Source: Mangrovivirga halotolerans
Lineage (GTDB): Bacteria; Bacteroidota; Bacteroidia; Cytophagales; Cyclobacteriaceae
NCBI RefSeq assembly: GCF_026241165.1
Contig: NZ_JAPFQN010000003.1
Span: 186,001 to 250,000 of the forward strand
Direction: 5' to 3'
Length of the DNA stretch: 64,000 nt
Shown: positions 25,855-33,154 of the stretch, one piece after another
How positions within the stretch are numbered: position 1 is the first letter of the stretch
Layout: each line of letters opens with the position of its first letter
Notes under the pieces: generated by a model
Databases searched by the model: none
The model's input: only the letters and a program-made list of their open reading frames with translations
What the model was told of the DNA's origin: nothing
Translations under genes and position numbers: made by a program

Positions 25855-26604
25855 TTATTTTTTAACCATCAAAGCTTTACCAGTTCCGGTAACTTCATTG
25901 TTTTCATTTAAAAACTCATAGATTAAAGTGTCACCTTTAGGTTCGGCCATTCTTGTTTTAAAGGTTCTTCCGATCCTGTCTTCATTATTGGAATACTTGA
26001 TGATAAATTCAGTCAGGTTACCACTTTGATTAAATGTTCCGTATTCGGATAAATTAACACCTGTTTCAGCATTATCAATTGTCCAAATGAATGATTTTCC
26101 ATTGATAACACAGTATCCATCTTGCGGCGGCAAATACTTATATGTTCCATTTAACGAATGCTCACTCAATTTCTGGTAAATATTTGATGCACCCCATTCT
26201 TCTGATATTTTTCCATTTTCATTAATTTTTGAAATAATGACAGATTCCCATTCTAATTTTTCTCCGGATGGCATAAATCCTTTGAAGGGTTTCGAATGTG
26301 TGCCAGTATGATGCCTAACCCAGGCAACAGAATTATCTCCAATTACTTTGTTTTCAACATTTACCTTGAGGTCAGGGAATGCATTTCTCATTTCTTTTAC
26401 ATGTTTTTTAATTATAGCAGGACCTTCATTTCGATAGTTTTCAGCGAAGATTGTATCTGCATAATCTAAATTTCCATCATTGAGGATTTCATTGTTGGCT
26501 TTTATCGGGTCAACATGATCAATAGCGTTTTTCTCTTCCGGCTGACTGCAACAAATCAGGAGGAAAACCAAGGTGGTAGTGAGGGATAAATATATGGTTT
26601 TCAT
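25855..26604 (-). CDS. SnoaL-like/ester cyclase family lipoprotein
   Basis: A 249-residue lipoprotein (LLIC, Cys18/19, followed by SQPEE). Residues ~30-150 form a SnoaL-like NTF2 fold of the ester cyclase type: MRNAFPDLKVNVENKVIGDN, V-A-W-V-R-H-H-T-G-T-H and a final I-S-E-E-W-G. The C-terminal ~95 residues are a separate beta-rich domain (FIWTIDNAETG, TEFIIKYSNNEDRIGRTF) that I do not recognise. The substrate is unknown; such folds bind small hydrophobic ligands and catalysis is not assured. Confidence 0.8.
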   Translation of the reverse strand: MKTIYLSLTTTLVFLLICCSQPEEKNAIDHVDPIKANNEILNDGNLDYADTIFAENYRNEGPAIIKKHVKEMRNAFPDLKVNVENKVIGDNSVAWVRHHTGTHSKPFKGFMPSGEKLEWESVIISKINENGKISEEWGASNIYQKLSEHSLNGTYKYLPPQDGYCVINGKSFIWTIDNAETGVNLSEYGTFNQSGNLTEFIIKYSNNEDRIGRTFKTRMAEPKGDTLIYEFLNENNEVTGTGKALMVKK

Positions 26605-26769
26605 GATTATTAAGAGTTGTTTGAGTACGTGGTAAGGAGGCGGTGTTCTAGTAATTTACCTATATTCTCTATTTTGGACAATAGCTCATATCGAAAGTAG
26701 ATACTATGAATAGTCCTTGTGATTGAATTCGATTATATTAAGAAAAGAATAGAATAATTAACTGTTGAT

Positions 26770-27243
26770 ATGAATGACGAATCATTAAGGCCTCTTTTAA
26801 GAAAAATATTGAATTGGGAGGATGCTCATGTGAATTTTGATAATGCTATCAATAATATACCTGAAAAGATGCGAGGTATCAGACACAAGGACATACCTTA
26901 TTCTTTATGGGAATTAATTGAACATATTCGGTTATCCCAATATGATATTTTAGAATTCTGTCGTAATCCAGATTATAAAGAAATGCCATGGCCTGATGCA
27001 TATTGGCCTGATTCAGCTGCACCTGAATCTTCTGATGAATGGGATAGAAGTATAAGTAAATACAAAGAAGACAGGGAGTCATTAAAGAAATTAGTGTCTG
27101 ATGAAAATCTGGAGTTGGCTTCAGAAATACCTCATGGTGACGGACAAACTTATATTCGTGAAATACTACTTGTTGCTGACCATAATGCCTATCATGTGGG
27201 GCAAATAGTTTTGCTTCGTAAATTATTGGGTATTTGGGAATAA
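26770..27243 (+). CDS. DinB family protein
   Basis: A 157-residue four-helix-bundle protein of the DinB/YfiT superfamily. The three metal-ligand histidines are in place: His in WELIEHIRLSQYDI (about residue 51) and two in D-H-N-A-Y-H-V-G-Q (about 138 and 142). Members are metal-dependent thiol transferases or hydrolases, often stress-induced; in Bacteroidota the substrates are unknown. It is not the DNA polymerase IV that shares the name. No co-transcribed partner is obvious, though the next gene starts 40 bp later. Confidence 0.88.
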   Translation: MNDESLRPLLRKILNWEDAHVNFDNAINNIPEKMRGIRHKDIPYSLWELIEHIRLSQYDILEFCRNPDYKEMPWPDAYWPDSAAPESSDEWDRSISKYKEDRESLKKLVSDENLELASEIPHGDGQTYIREILLVADHNAYHVGQIVLLRKLLGIWE

Positions 27244-27282
27244 GGTTTTATTATTATAAAATATTTGCAATCCTTTTATCTT

Positions 27283-27819
27283 ATGAAAAGATTTTTTTTA
27301 ACTGTTTTTCTGTTTTTTATTTTTAATATTTCATTTGCCCAGGATAACCCTCCAAACCTAATTAAGAAGTCAACAATTGAATATATAAATTCAATTACAG
27401 ATGAAATTAAATATGTAGTAACATCTAGTGATCCTGACGCTGATCCATATTCATATTCTGAAGATTCACTGAAAATGATCTATCATGAGAATATAGATTC
27501 ATTAATGTTTGCCATATATGCTTCAGCATCTGAAATAGATGAAAATGGAGTGGTTGTAGACGATATTATTTATGTTTCTGTTCAGGAAACTCCACTTTTG
27601 TGGTTAAAGGATGTAGAAATTAATGCTAATAAGATAACCTTGAAGATGGTGGATCCTGAAGTCTATGAAGGTGAATATTATACTTATTATATTTTGCTAT
27701 TTCTAGATTCAAATGAAATGGCTAATCGATTAGCGGATATTTACAATGATATGGCTGATAGGGTTAATCAATATTTAAAAGCCAGGGAAGATAAAACTTC
27801 GTGTGATCCCCCTGAGTAA
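27283..27819 (+). CDS. Secreted protein of unknown function
   Basis: I do not recognise a family. A TTG at 27265 extends the frame, but the ATG at 27283 begins a good signal peptide (MKRFFLTVFLFFIFNISFAQ), giving 178 residues. The mature part is acidic and rich in Tyr, Asp and Glu, with an amphipathic C-terminal helix (ANRLADIYNDMADRVNQYL) and one Cys near the end. It begins 40 bp after the DinB gene and ends 18 bp before the next unknown gene, so a small operon is likely. Confidence 0.7.
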   Translation: MKRFFLTVFLFFIFNISFAQDNPPNLIKKSTIEYINSITDEIKYVVTSSDPDADPYSYSEDSLKMIYHENIDSLMFAIYASASEIDENGVVVDDIIYVSVQETPLLWLKDVEINANKITLKMVDPEVYEGEYYTYYILLFLDSNEMANRLADIYNDMADRVNQYLKAREDKTSCDPPE

Positions 27820-27837
27820 CCTTTTTAATATTAGAAT

Positions 27838-28602
27838 ATGATTAAGATACTCTCCAGGAAAGAAACATTAGAATATAATTCTACACTTGCATCTTTTATT
27901 GTTAAGGTACAGGAAGATAAATATAGCCCGGAAAAGAATCAGATGTTGCTTGAGCCAGGTGAACACTATGATGATCAAATTGGTGAATACAGGTCTTTTA
28001 ATCGTGAAGAATGTAATCGAATTAATGAGGAATTATTGACAGAGTTCAATAGAAAAGCAGATAAAATAAATGTGAAATCATTACCAAAGAAATTTACATT
28101 TAAAGTATATGATTTTCCAGCTGCTTCAATGAGTGATTTAGTACTTCAAATAGGTTTAACGTTTCAAAAAATTAGTAACCAATTAAATGCTGGGCCTGTT
28201 TTGTTCATGAATGATTTTGCTGTTCCATGGTTAAGTCAGAAAAATGATTATGCTCCAGTAAAGGAAGCCCAAATGTATTTGAAAAGGATTGGGGTTGATG
28301 ATGATTTTGCTGGTGGATTTATAGTTAATACACCAGAATTATTAGATTTTATGAGTTATCTATTTTGGATAATTCGTTGTAATGCAGAACTCCCACCATG
28401 TTATTTTACTTTTCAAAAATCGAAGTTTGTTGCTAGTTTATGCAAATACGGGAATGTACATTTCACATTTTATAACGAAGAAGAAATGAAAGTATTGGAA
28501 AAAATTTTTGATCATTTAGATATGAAAGAGGTGCCAGGAGGTGCTTGTTTGGAAAGGTTTGCTGACGGGGCCTCAATTGAAGGACGAAGAATAGATTGGT
28601 AG
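27838..28602 (+). CDS. Cytoplasmic protein of unknown function
   Basis: I do not recognise a family. The 254-residue protein has no signal peptide or membrane segment. It has a basic/acidic N-terminus, a central V-Y-D-F-P-A-A-S-M-S-D-L-V-L-Q-I-G segment (about 91-107), and a compact aromatic region with WIIRCNAELPPCYFTF. It follows the secreted unknown by 18 bp. The composition is ordinary and there is no sign of truncation. It could be part of an immunity- or sensor-type pair, but nothing in the sequence shows this. Confidence 0.65.
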   Translation: MIKILSRKETLEYNSTLASFIVKVQEDKYSPEKNQMLLEPGEHYDDQIGEYRSFNREECNRINEELLTEFNRKADKINVKSLPKKFTFKVYDFPAASMSDLVLQIGLTFQKISNQLNAGPVLFMNDFAVPWLSQKNDYAPVKEAQMYLKRIGVDDDFAGGFIVNTPELLDFMSYLFWIIRCNAELPPCYFTFQKSKFVASLCKYGNVHFTFYNEEEMKVLEKIFDHLDMKEVPGGACLERFADGASIEGRRIDW

Positions 28603-28642
28603 CTAAATATTTTTTTATTAATCTGTATTAACTCAAATAACC

Positions 28643-30250
28643 TTGTTAAGAAATATTGTTCTTTTTGGATTTGTTCTATCACTGATCATTTTATTGGTAT
28701 ATCTTCTTTTACCTCTTGAGAGTGATCGATTTGAGCTGACGCCCAATGAAGATAGGTTAGTAGACAAAATATATTACCTGAATAACCCTCCTATAAGTGA
28801 GAATGATTCACCTCCAAATATAATCTGGATCGTTGTTGATGATCTTAGTATGGCAGATACAGATTTGTATGGTGATGGGCCTGTCTCGGTTCCCAATATG
28901 AAAAAACTGGCTAACAGGGGTGTGAAATTTAATAATGCCTATGTCTCAGCCCCGGTATGTAGTCCCTCACGGGCAGCAATTGTCACCGGAAGATACAATC
29001 AGCGATTTGGATATGAGCATCAGTTACATGATCGGTATCTAAAGAACAGGCTGGAGTATCTTGGATTCAGGTATTTAATTGATAGTGATCCATGGGTTCC
29101 TCAATATCAAACTGAAGTGCCTTCCGCTGACTTTATAGAGAATATAGGATTGCCTTCCTCTGAAATCACTTTTGCAGAAGTAGCTAAAAAGTATGGGTTT
29201 GAAACTGGATACATAGGGAAATGGCATTTGGGTAAAAAAGAAGACAATAGTCCAAATGCTTTTGGTTTTGATCATTTTTACGGTTTCTATTCCTCGCATA
29301 GTTTATATATTCCGGAAGGGACGCGTGGATATGTTGAACAAAAAATACCTGATGATTTTACTGACGAATATATCTGGGAAGGTCAACGAAAAGGACAGCA
29401 GGCTATTCGAAGAAACGGCGAAATTATTTCTGAAGATAGATACCTGACTTCTGCTATTACAGATGAAGCCATAGATTTTACTGAAGCCCACAATGAGAAA
29501 CCATTTTATTTATTGGTTTCATACAATGCCCCGCATACACCTCTACAAGCTCCAAAAGAATATGTTGAAATGTTTAATGATGTTTCTGATCCGGTAAAAA
29601 GAGTGCACTTTGCACTGATCAAAAGCCTGGATGATGAATTAGGACGGTTGATGAATCACTTTAATGATAAAAGACTGACAGAAAATACGCTTATCTTTTT
29701 TATAAGTGATAATGGAGGAGCAGAATTTAATTTGACAACTGAAAACGGACCTTATCAGGGAGGAAAGATTACCAATTTTGAAGGAGGGGTAAAGGTACCG
29801 ATGATCATGTCCTGGCAGGGGAAGATAGACAGTGGTGAAGTTTTTAATCACCCGGTCCATTCCACAGACCTGTTTATGACTTCTGCAAGAGCTATAAAGG
29901 CAAAGCTACCTGCTGATAGAATTTATGATGGCGCAGACTTGATAAAACATGTTGGAAATAATACTATGCCTCACGATTATATTTACTTTGATATGGGCAA
30001 CAATCGCGGTATAAGAGGCGAGCGGTGGAAGCTGGTATGGAATGAAGCAAATGGGGATTCAGTACTTTTCAATTTGAAAGAAGACCCTTATGAACAAAGA
30101 GATGTGTATGAGTTTAATAGGGAAGTAGTTAAAAAACTCACTAATGAATTTGAAGAATGGGCAGCAAAAAATATTGATCCGATTTGGCCACCGATGATCT
30201 ATTATCATTATACCACTGATGACGGGAAAGAGTATTTTTTTGATGAGTAG
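28643..30250 (+). CDS. Sulfatase (arylsulfatase family, type I FGly)
   Basis: A 535-residue sulfatase. The formylglycine motif C-S-P-S-R is at 106-110 (followed by AAIVTGR), the N-terminal metal Asp pair is in W-I-V-V-D-D (66-67), and G-K-W-H-L-G and the F-F-I-S-D-N-G-G metal motif follow. An N-terminal hydrophobic segment (residues 5-24) is an uncleaved anchor or signal. The start must be the TTG at 28643 (ATA further up is possible), since no ATG precedes the hydrophobic segment. It hydrolyses a sulfate ester, substrate unknown. There are no neighbouring carbohydrate genes, and no formylglycine-generating enzyme in the window. Confidence 0.92.
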   Translation: MLRNIVLFGFVLSLIILLVYLLLPLESDRFELTPNEDRLVDKIYYLNNPPISENDSPPNIIWIVVDDLSMADTDLYGDGPVSVPNMKKLANRGVKFNNAYVSAPVCSPSRAAIVTGRYNQRFGYEHQLHDRYLKNRLEYLGFRYLIDSDPWVPQYQTEVPSADFIENIGLPSSEITFAEVAKKYGFETGYIGKWHLGKKEDNSPNAFGFDHFYGFYSSHSLYIPEGTRGYVEQKIPDDFTDEYIWEGQRKGQQAIRRNGEIISEDRYLTSAITDEAIDFTEAHNEKPFYLLVSYNAPHTPLQAPKEYVEMFNDVSDPVKRVHFALIKSLDDELGRLMNHFNDKRLTENTLIFFISDNGGAEFNLTTENGPYQGGKITNFEGGVKVPMIMSWQGKIDSGEVFNHPVHSTDLFMTSARAIKAKLPADRIYDGADLIKHVGNNTMPHDYIYFDMGNNRGIRGERWKLVWNEANGDSVLFNLKEDPYEQRDVYEFNREVVKKLTNEFEEWAAKNIDPIWPPMIYYHYTTDDGKEYFFDE

Positions 30251-30387
30251 TTTATTAGAAAAATAGAGTCATTTTGCATCGAAGATCAACCATGTAAGTT
30301 TTTGGCAAATGATTTGCAATGGAAAGGGGTATAGAATGAAATATAAAATTATCTTGTTGCAATTTTTTAAATCTAAAATTTTCAAGT

Positions 30388-30861
30388 TTGTTACAATTTT
30401 CTCATATCAGGATTCTATTAGTAACTTTTTCAGTTTCACTGGGAATAACCCTGCTTAGTTTCGGTATGGATTTTCTCAATGAGGTTTCGATTACCTTTCA
30501 TGATTTTTATTTTCAAATTTATCCGGTTTTCATTTTTTTACTTTTATGGACTATTCAGATATACGGGATTTATTTGAATAAAATATTTTTCAAGAAAATT
30601 GGCATTAAGAATGAAATAAAATTAATGCTGATTTTTACAGCTATTTTGACCTTTTATTTGACCTATTTCGGTTGTTTGCTATACGCCCATTATAGTGTGT
30701 CTGCAGTTGTAGAGTTTTTTTCAAGAGAAGGTGTTTCACAACAGACTTCCATAGGATTTTATGTTTCAATTGCAGGAGTTATATTATTGATAATTTTACA
30801 ATTCGTCCTTGAAATTAAACTTCTAAATAAGCTTAAAGCAATTAATCAAAATAAACTTTAA
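30388..30861 (+). CDS. Four-helix membrane protein of unknown function
   Basis: I do not recognise a family. The 157-residue protein has about four hydrophobic segments (roughly 8-26, 42-61, 78-100, 122-143) and a basic C-terminus. The only start that keeps the first helix is the TTG at 30388; the first ATG would begin at residue 27 and drop helix 1. It follows the sulfatase by 137 bp on the same strand, with no terminator seen between. A real but poorly conserved gene is likely. Confidence 0.6.
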   Translation: MLQFSHIRILLVTFSVSLGITLLSFGMDFLNEVSITFHDFYFQIYPVFIFLLLWTIQIYGIYLNKIFFKKIGIKNEIKLMLIFTAILTFYLTYFGCLLYAHYSVSAVVEFFSREGVSQQTSIGFYVSIAGVILLIILQFVLEIKLLNKLKAINQNKL

Positions 30862-31208
30862 GCTTATCCGGAAGCTAAGTGAATTTATTATTTTTCTCTA
30901 CTCTGTTCTCAAAGATTTGTCTTTTCAGTCTCATCATTGTGAATATTCATCGATGAGATCATCCATCTACCATCTTTGCTTTTTTTTAAAGTAGAGGTGT
31001 GAGTACCCTTTTCCGGTTCAGATACCTCAAAGTATGTTAAGGACCAGTATAACTTGAATAGAAAATTTTTTAAAACTACAGGATAAATAAGGTAGATTCT
31101 TCTACGCTACCTTACTTCAAATTAGATCATTATGAATTGATCGCTTTTTGTCAATTAAAATCAGTCGCTTTATTGATTTTTGTCATAATTCTCCTGGAAG
31201 TTCTATTC
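30862..31208. other. Intergenic region holding a decayed reading frame
   Basis: The gap from 30862 to the DUF2892 start at 31235 is 373 bp. Its first part holds the minus-strand remnant at 30909-31046. The rest, to 31208, shows no complete gene. The -7 element of the DUF2892 gene follows at 31209. Confidence 0.6.
30909..31046 (-). pseudogene. C-terminal remnant of an NTF2/SnoaL-like protein
   Basis: On the minus strand a frame of 45 codons ends in TGA at 30909 and reads WSLTYFEVSEPEKGTHTSTL, then K-K-S-K-D-G-R-W-M-I-S-S-M-N-I-H. The 'G-T/S-x-x-x-x-K-K-x-D-G-R-W' ending is typical of the last strands of NTF2/DUF4440-like proteins. There is no plausible start: a TAG lies in frame some 60 bp upstream and no ATG lies between. 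I infer that the 5' part was lost. The family call rests on a short stretch. Confidence 0.45.
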
Positions 31209-31216
31209 TACATTTG
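31209..31216 (+). promoter_or_regulatory. Bacteroidota -7 element for the first DUF2892 gene
   Basis: TACATTTG is a perfect TAnnTTTG match, 18 bp before the ATG at 31235. This supports the internal ATG, and not an earlier start at 31148, as the true start. Confidence 0.5.
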
Positions 31217-31234
31217 AGTACAAATAAAAAGGCA

Positions 31235-31441
31235 ATGAAAAAGAATATGGGGACTGCCGACAGGGCAATAAGAATAGTAATAGCAATAATAGTAGTTACG
31301 TTATATTTTACTAGTGTTATCACAGGTACAACGGGTATAGTGTTAATGGCACTGGCAGCAATTTTTTTAATTACAGGCTTTATTAGTTTTTGTCCATTGT
31401 ATACCCCGTTTGGTTTAAATACATGCTCAAGAAAAAAATAG
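31235..31441 (+). CDS. DUF2892 (YgaP-like) membrane protein
   Basis: A 68-residue protein with the DUF2892 layout: MKKNMGTADRAIRIVIA, two hydrophobic helices, and the C-terminal F-C-P-L-Y-T-P-F-G-L-N-T-C motif with two Cys. A longer frame (from 31148) exists, but the ATG at 31235 matches the paralogue at 37250 exactly and follows a -7 element. DUF2892 is the membrane part of E. coli YgaP, where it accompanies a rhodanese; standalone copies probably help sulfur or persulfide handling at the membrane, which is inference. A bidirectional terminator follows. Confidence 0.9.
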   Translation: MKKNMGTADRAIRIVIAIIVVTLYFTSVITGTTGIVLMALAAIFLITGFISFCPLYTPFGLNTCSRKK

Positions 31442-31482
31442 ATAAGAGGAAAACTACCTGAATAGTTTGGTTTGGTTAACGA

Positions 31483-31514
31483 AAAAAAGGACTGTATTGA
31501 TCAGTCCTTTTTTT
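31483..31514. terminator. Bidirectional terminator between DUF2892 and lipoprotein genes
   Basis: AAAAAAGGACTG and CAGTCCTTTTTT flank a short loop, with A- and T-tracts on both sides, between two convergent genes. Confidence 0.88.
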
Positions 31515-31538
31515 ATATTCTATTCTAATAGAAAATAC

Positions 31539-32060
31539 TTATTTATTCATAATGCGACTTTTGCCACATTGAGCGAAATTTTTGTTCTGACCCAAATCTA
31601 ACTTTACCTCAGAAGAAAACTCCTTGAGAAGTTTTTCAAAGTTTTTTGTGGTTTCCTCAGACACTGAAGGAGTTATGACTTTGAAAGCGTAATAATCTAT
31701 CGTGCCATCTTCTGCGAAATAGATCTTGTTAAATAAGCTGATTGAAGAATCACCTACACCCCAGTCAAAATTATTTTTAGACAGATAATCCCCTAGTTCC
31801 TGATGTAAATCTGACCAAGATCTCCTTACCTTTTGAATATTTTCTTCACTATTGTATGCAGGAAGTAATAAGTTAACATAGCCACTATCAAGTTTAAGAC
31901 TCTCTAATTTTTTTAATTCTTCCTCATTGGCCAGAGAGAAAGTGATCGGTTGATTTTTAATTTTTTCTTCGTCGTTGGTTTCTTTTTTAGTACTTGCCAG
32001 GTTATCACATCCGAATAAAAATACTGAGATTGTGATCAGGGAAAAGAAAAATACTCTCAT
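31539..32060 (-). CDS. Lipoprotein of unknown function
   Basis: I do not recognise a family. The 173-residue protein has a lipoprotein signal (SVFLFGC, Cys18), a Lys/Glu-rich linker to about residue 40, and an alpha/beta domain with Y-V-N-L-L-L-P-A-Y-N-S-E, I-Y-F-A-E-D-G-T-I-D-Y-Y and a final F-A-Q-C-G-K. The 'f-x-x-D-G-x-I-D-Y-Y-x-F' strand pattern recalls TonB-C/energy-transducer-like domains of Bacteroidota, but the match is weak. Monocistronic. Confidence 0.68.
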   Translation of the reverse strand: MRVFFFSLITISVFLFGCDNLASTKKETNDEEKIKNQPITFSLANEEELKKLESLKLDSGYVNLLLPAYNSEENIQKVRRSWSDLHQELGDYLSKNNFDWGVGDSSISLFNKIYFAEDGTIDYYAFKVITPSVSEETTKNFEKLLKEFSSEVKLDLGQNKNFAQCGKSRIMNK

Positions 32061-32171
32061 AAAACTTTAATAATTAGGTCAATTGTAAACCTAAGTTTTT
32101 AGTTCTACAATTAAAACTATTTTCTTAGTTAAAATTATTTAAACGGTAAATATTAAATGGATAGTCTAAAG

Positions 32172-32179
32172 TAACTTTG
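32172..32179 (+). promoter_or_regulatory. Bacteroidota -7 element for the transglutaminase-like gene
   Basis: TAACTTTG fits TAnnTTTG, 39 bp before the ATG at 32219. No clear -33 element is seen. Confidence 0.4.
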
Positions 32180-32218
32180 ACAGATGAGCAAATTTGAATT
32201 CATTAAAGTGAAAATCAT

Positions 32219-33112
32219 ATGCTAAAAAAAATATTATTATCATTCCTAATTCTTCTGATTGGCTTCACAGCTTTTTCTTTTTATTTATCTCCTAGACTTG
32301 GAGGTCTAATATCTTTAGGAAAAGATGAAATAGACAAAAATATCTATAAGCTTGAATTTGATAAAGGCAATGAAAATAGCTTTGGACTTGAGTATAATGA
32401 TCTTTCTGAAAGAGGAGACCTCGTTGCATTAAGGGAACAATTTCGCCTTGACAAAATTGTTGATACAATTGATGACGATTTTGAACAGGTGTTAGCAATT
32501 CAAAGTTGGGTACAAAGCCAGTGGGAACATGATGGGGATAACGCACCAGACAAATTTAACGCTGTTTATATTCTCGAGGAAGCGCAAAAAGGCAATCGGT
32601 TCAGATGTGTAGAATATAGTCTGGTGGCACGGGAATGTTTAGCTGCGCTGGGCTTCAAAGTCAGGACTATAGGCTTGATGACTAAAGATATTTCCGAAGT
32701 TAAAAGTGGTGGAGGTCATGTGGCTAACGAAGTTTACCTGGAGGATTTAAATAAATGGATGTTTATCGACCCGCAATTTGATGTTATTGCTGTCAAGGAT
32801 GGAATCCCATTGAATGCTGTTGAACTTCAACACGCTATAGCACATAATGAAAATTTTGATATCATAAACCCTAACAACACGATATCCAAAGAAGATTATG
32901 TTGAATGGATCGGTCCATATCTGTATTATTTTTATGTCACTATAAATGGGCAGCGAATCAGTGTTTGGGACCGAATTATTGGTAACAAAAAACAGTTGAC
33001 CTTACTTTCGAAGGATGCACGTGAGCCTGAATATTTTCAAAAGATTTTTAAGATCAACAATTCTTACTATACTAATTCACTAAATGATTTTTATCCAAAA
33101 ATAAATCAATAG
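32219..33112 (+). CDS. Transglutaminase-like domain protein, membrane-anchored
   Basis: A 297-residue protein with an N-terminal hydrophobic anchor or signal (residues 5-22). The core (about 85-195) has the papain-like transglutaminase triad: Cys130 in F-R-C-V-E-Y-S, His167 in G-G-G-H-V-A-N-E-V-Y and Asp184 in F-I-D-P-Q-F-D. Bacterial members are usually proteases or amidases, not cross-linking enzymes. It acts outside the cytoplasm if the N-terminal segment is an anchor. Monocistronic, convergent with the IPT/kelch gene. The substrate is unknown. Confidence 0.85.
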   Translation: MLKKILLSFLILLIGFTAFSFYLSPRLGGLISLGKDEIDKNIYKLEFDKGNENSFGLEYNDLSERGDLVALREQFRLDKIVDTIDDDFEQVLAIQSWVQSQWEHDGDNAPDKFNAVYILEEAQKGNRFRCVEYSLVARECLAALGFKVRTIGLMTKDISEVKSGGGHVANEVYLEDLNKWMFIDPQFDVIAVKDGIPLNAVELQHAIAHNENFDIINPNNTISKEDYVEWIGPYLYYFYVTINGQRISVWDRIIGNKKQLTLLSKDAREPEYFQKIFKINNSYYTNSLNDFYPKINQ

Positions 33113-33154
33113 TCATATGAAAATTTAGTTTTTAAAATTTTCTGATACTTTAAA

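Noticed and set aside
31148-31234. N-terminal extension of the first DUF2892 gene
   Set aside because: The ATG at 31235 follows a -7 element and matches the start of the paralogue at 37250; the extension has no similar counterpart.
33119-33142. A/T-only inverted repeat after the transglutaminase-like gene as a terminator
   Set aside because: The stem is all A/T and weak, so it could arise by chance in this A/T-rich stretch.
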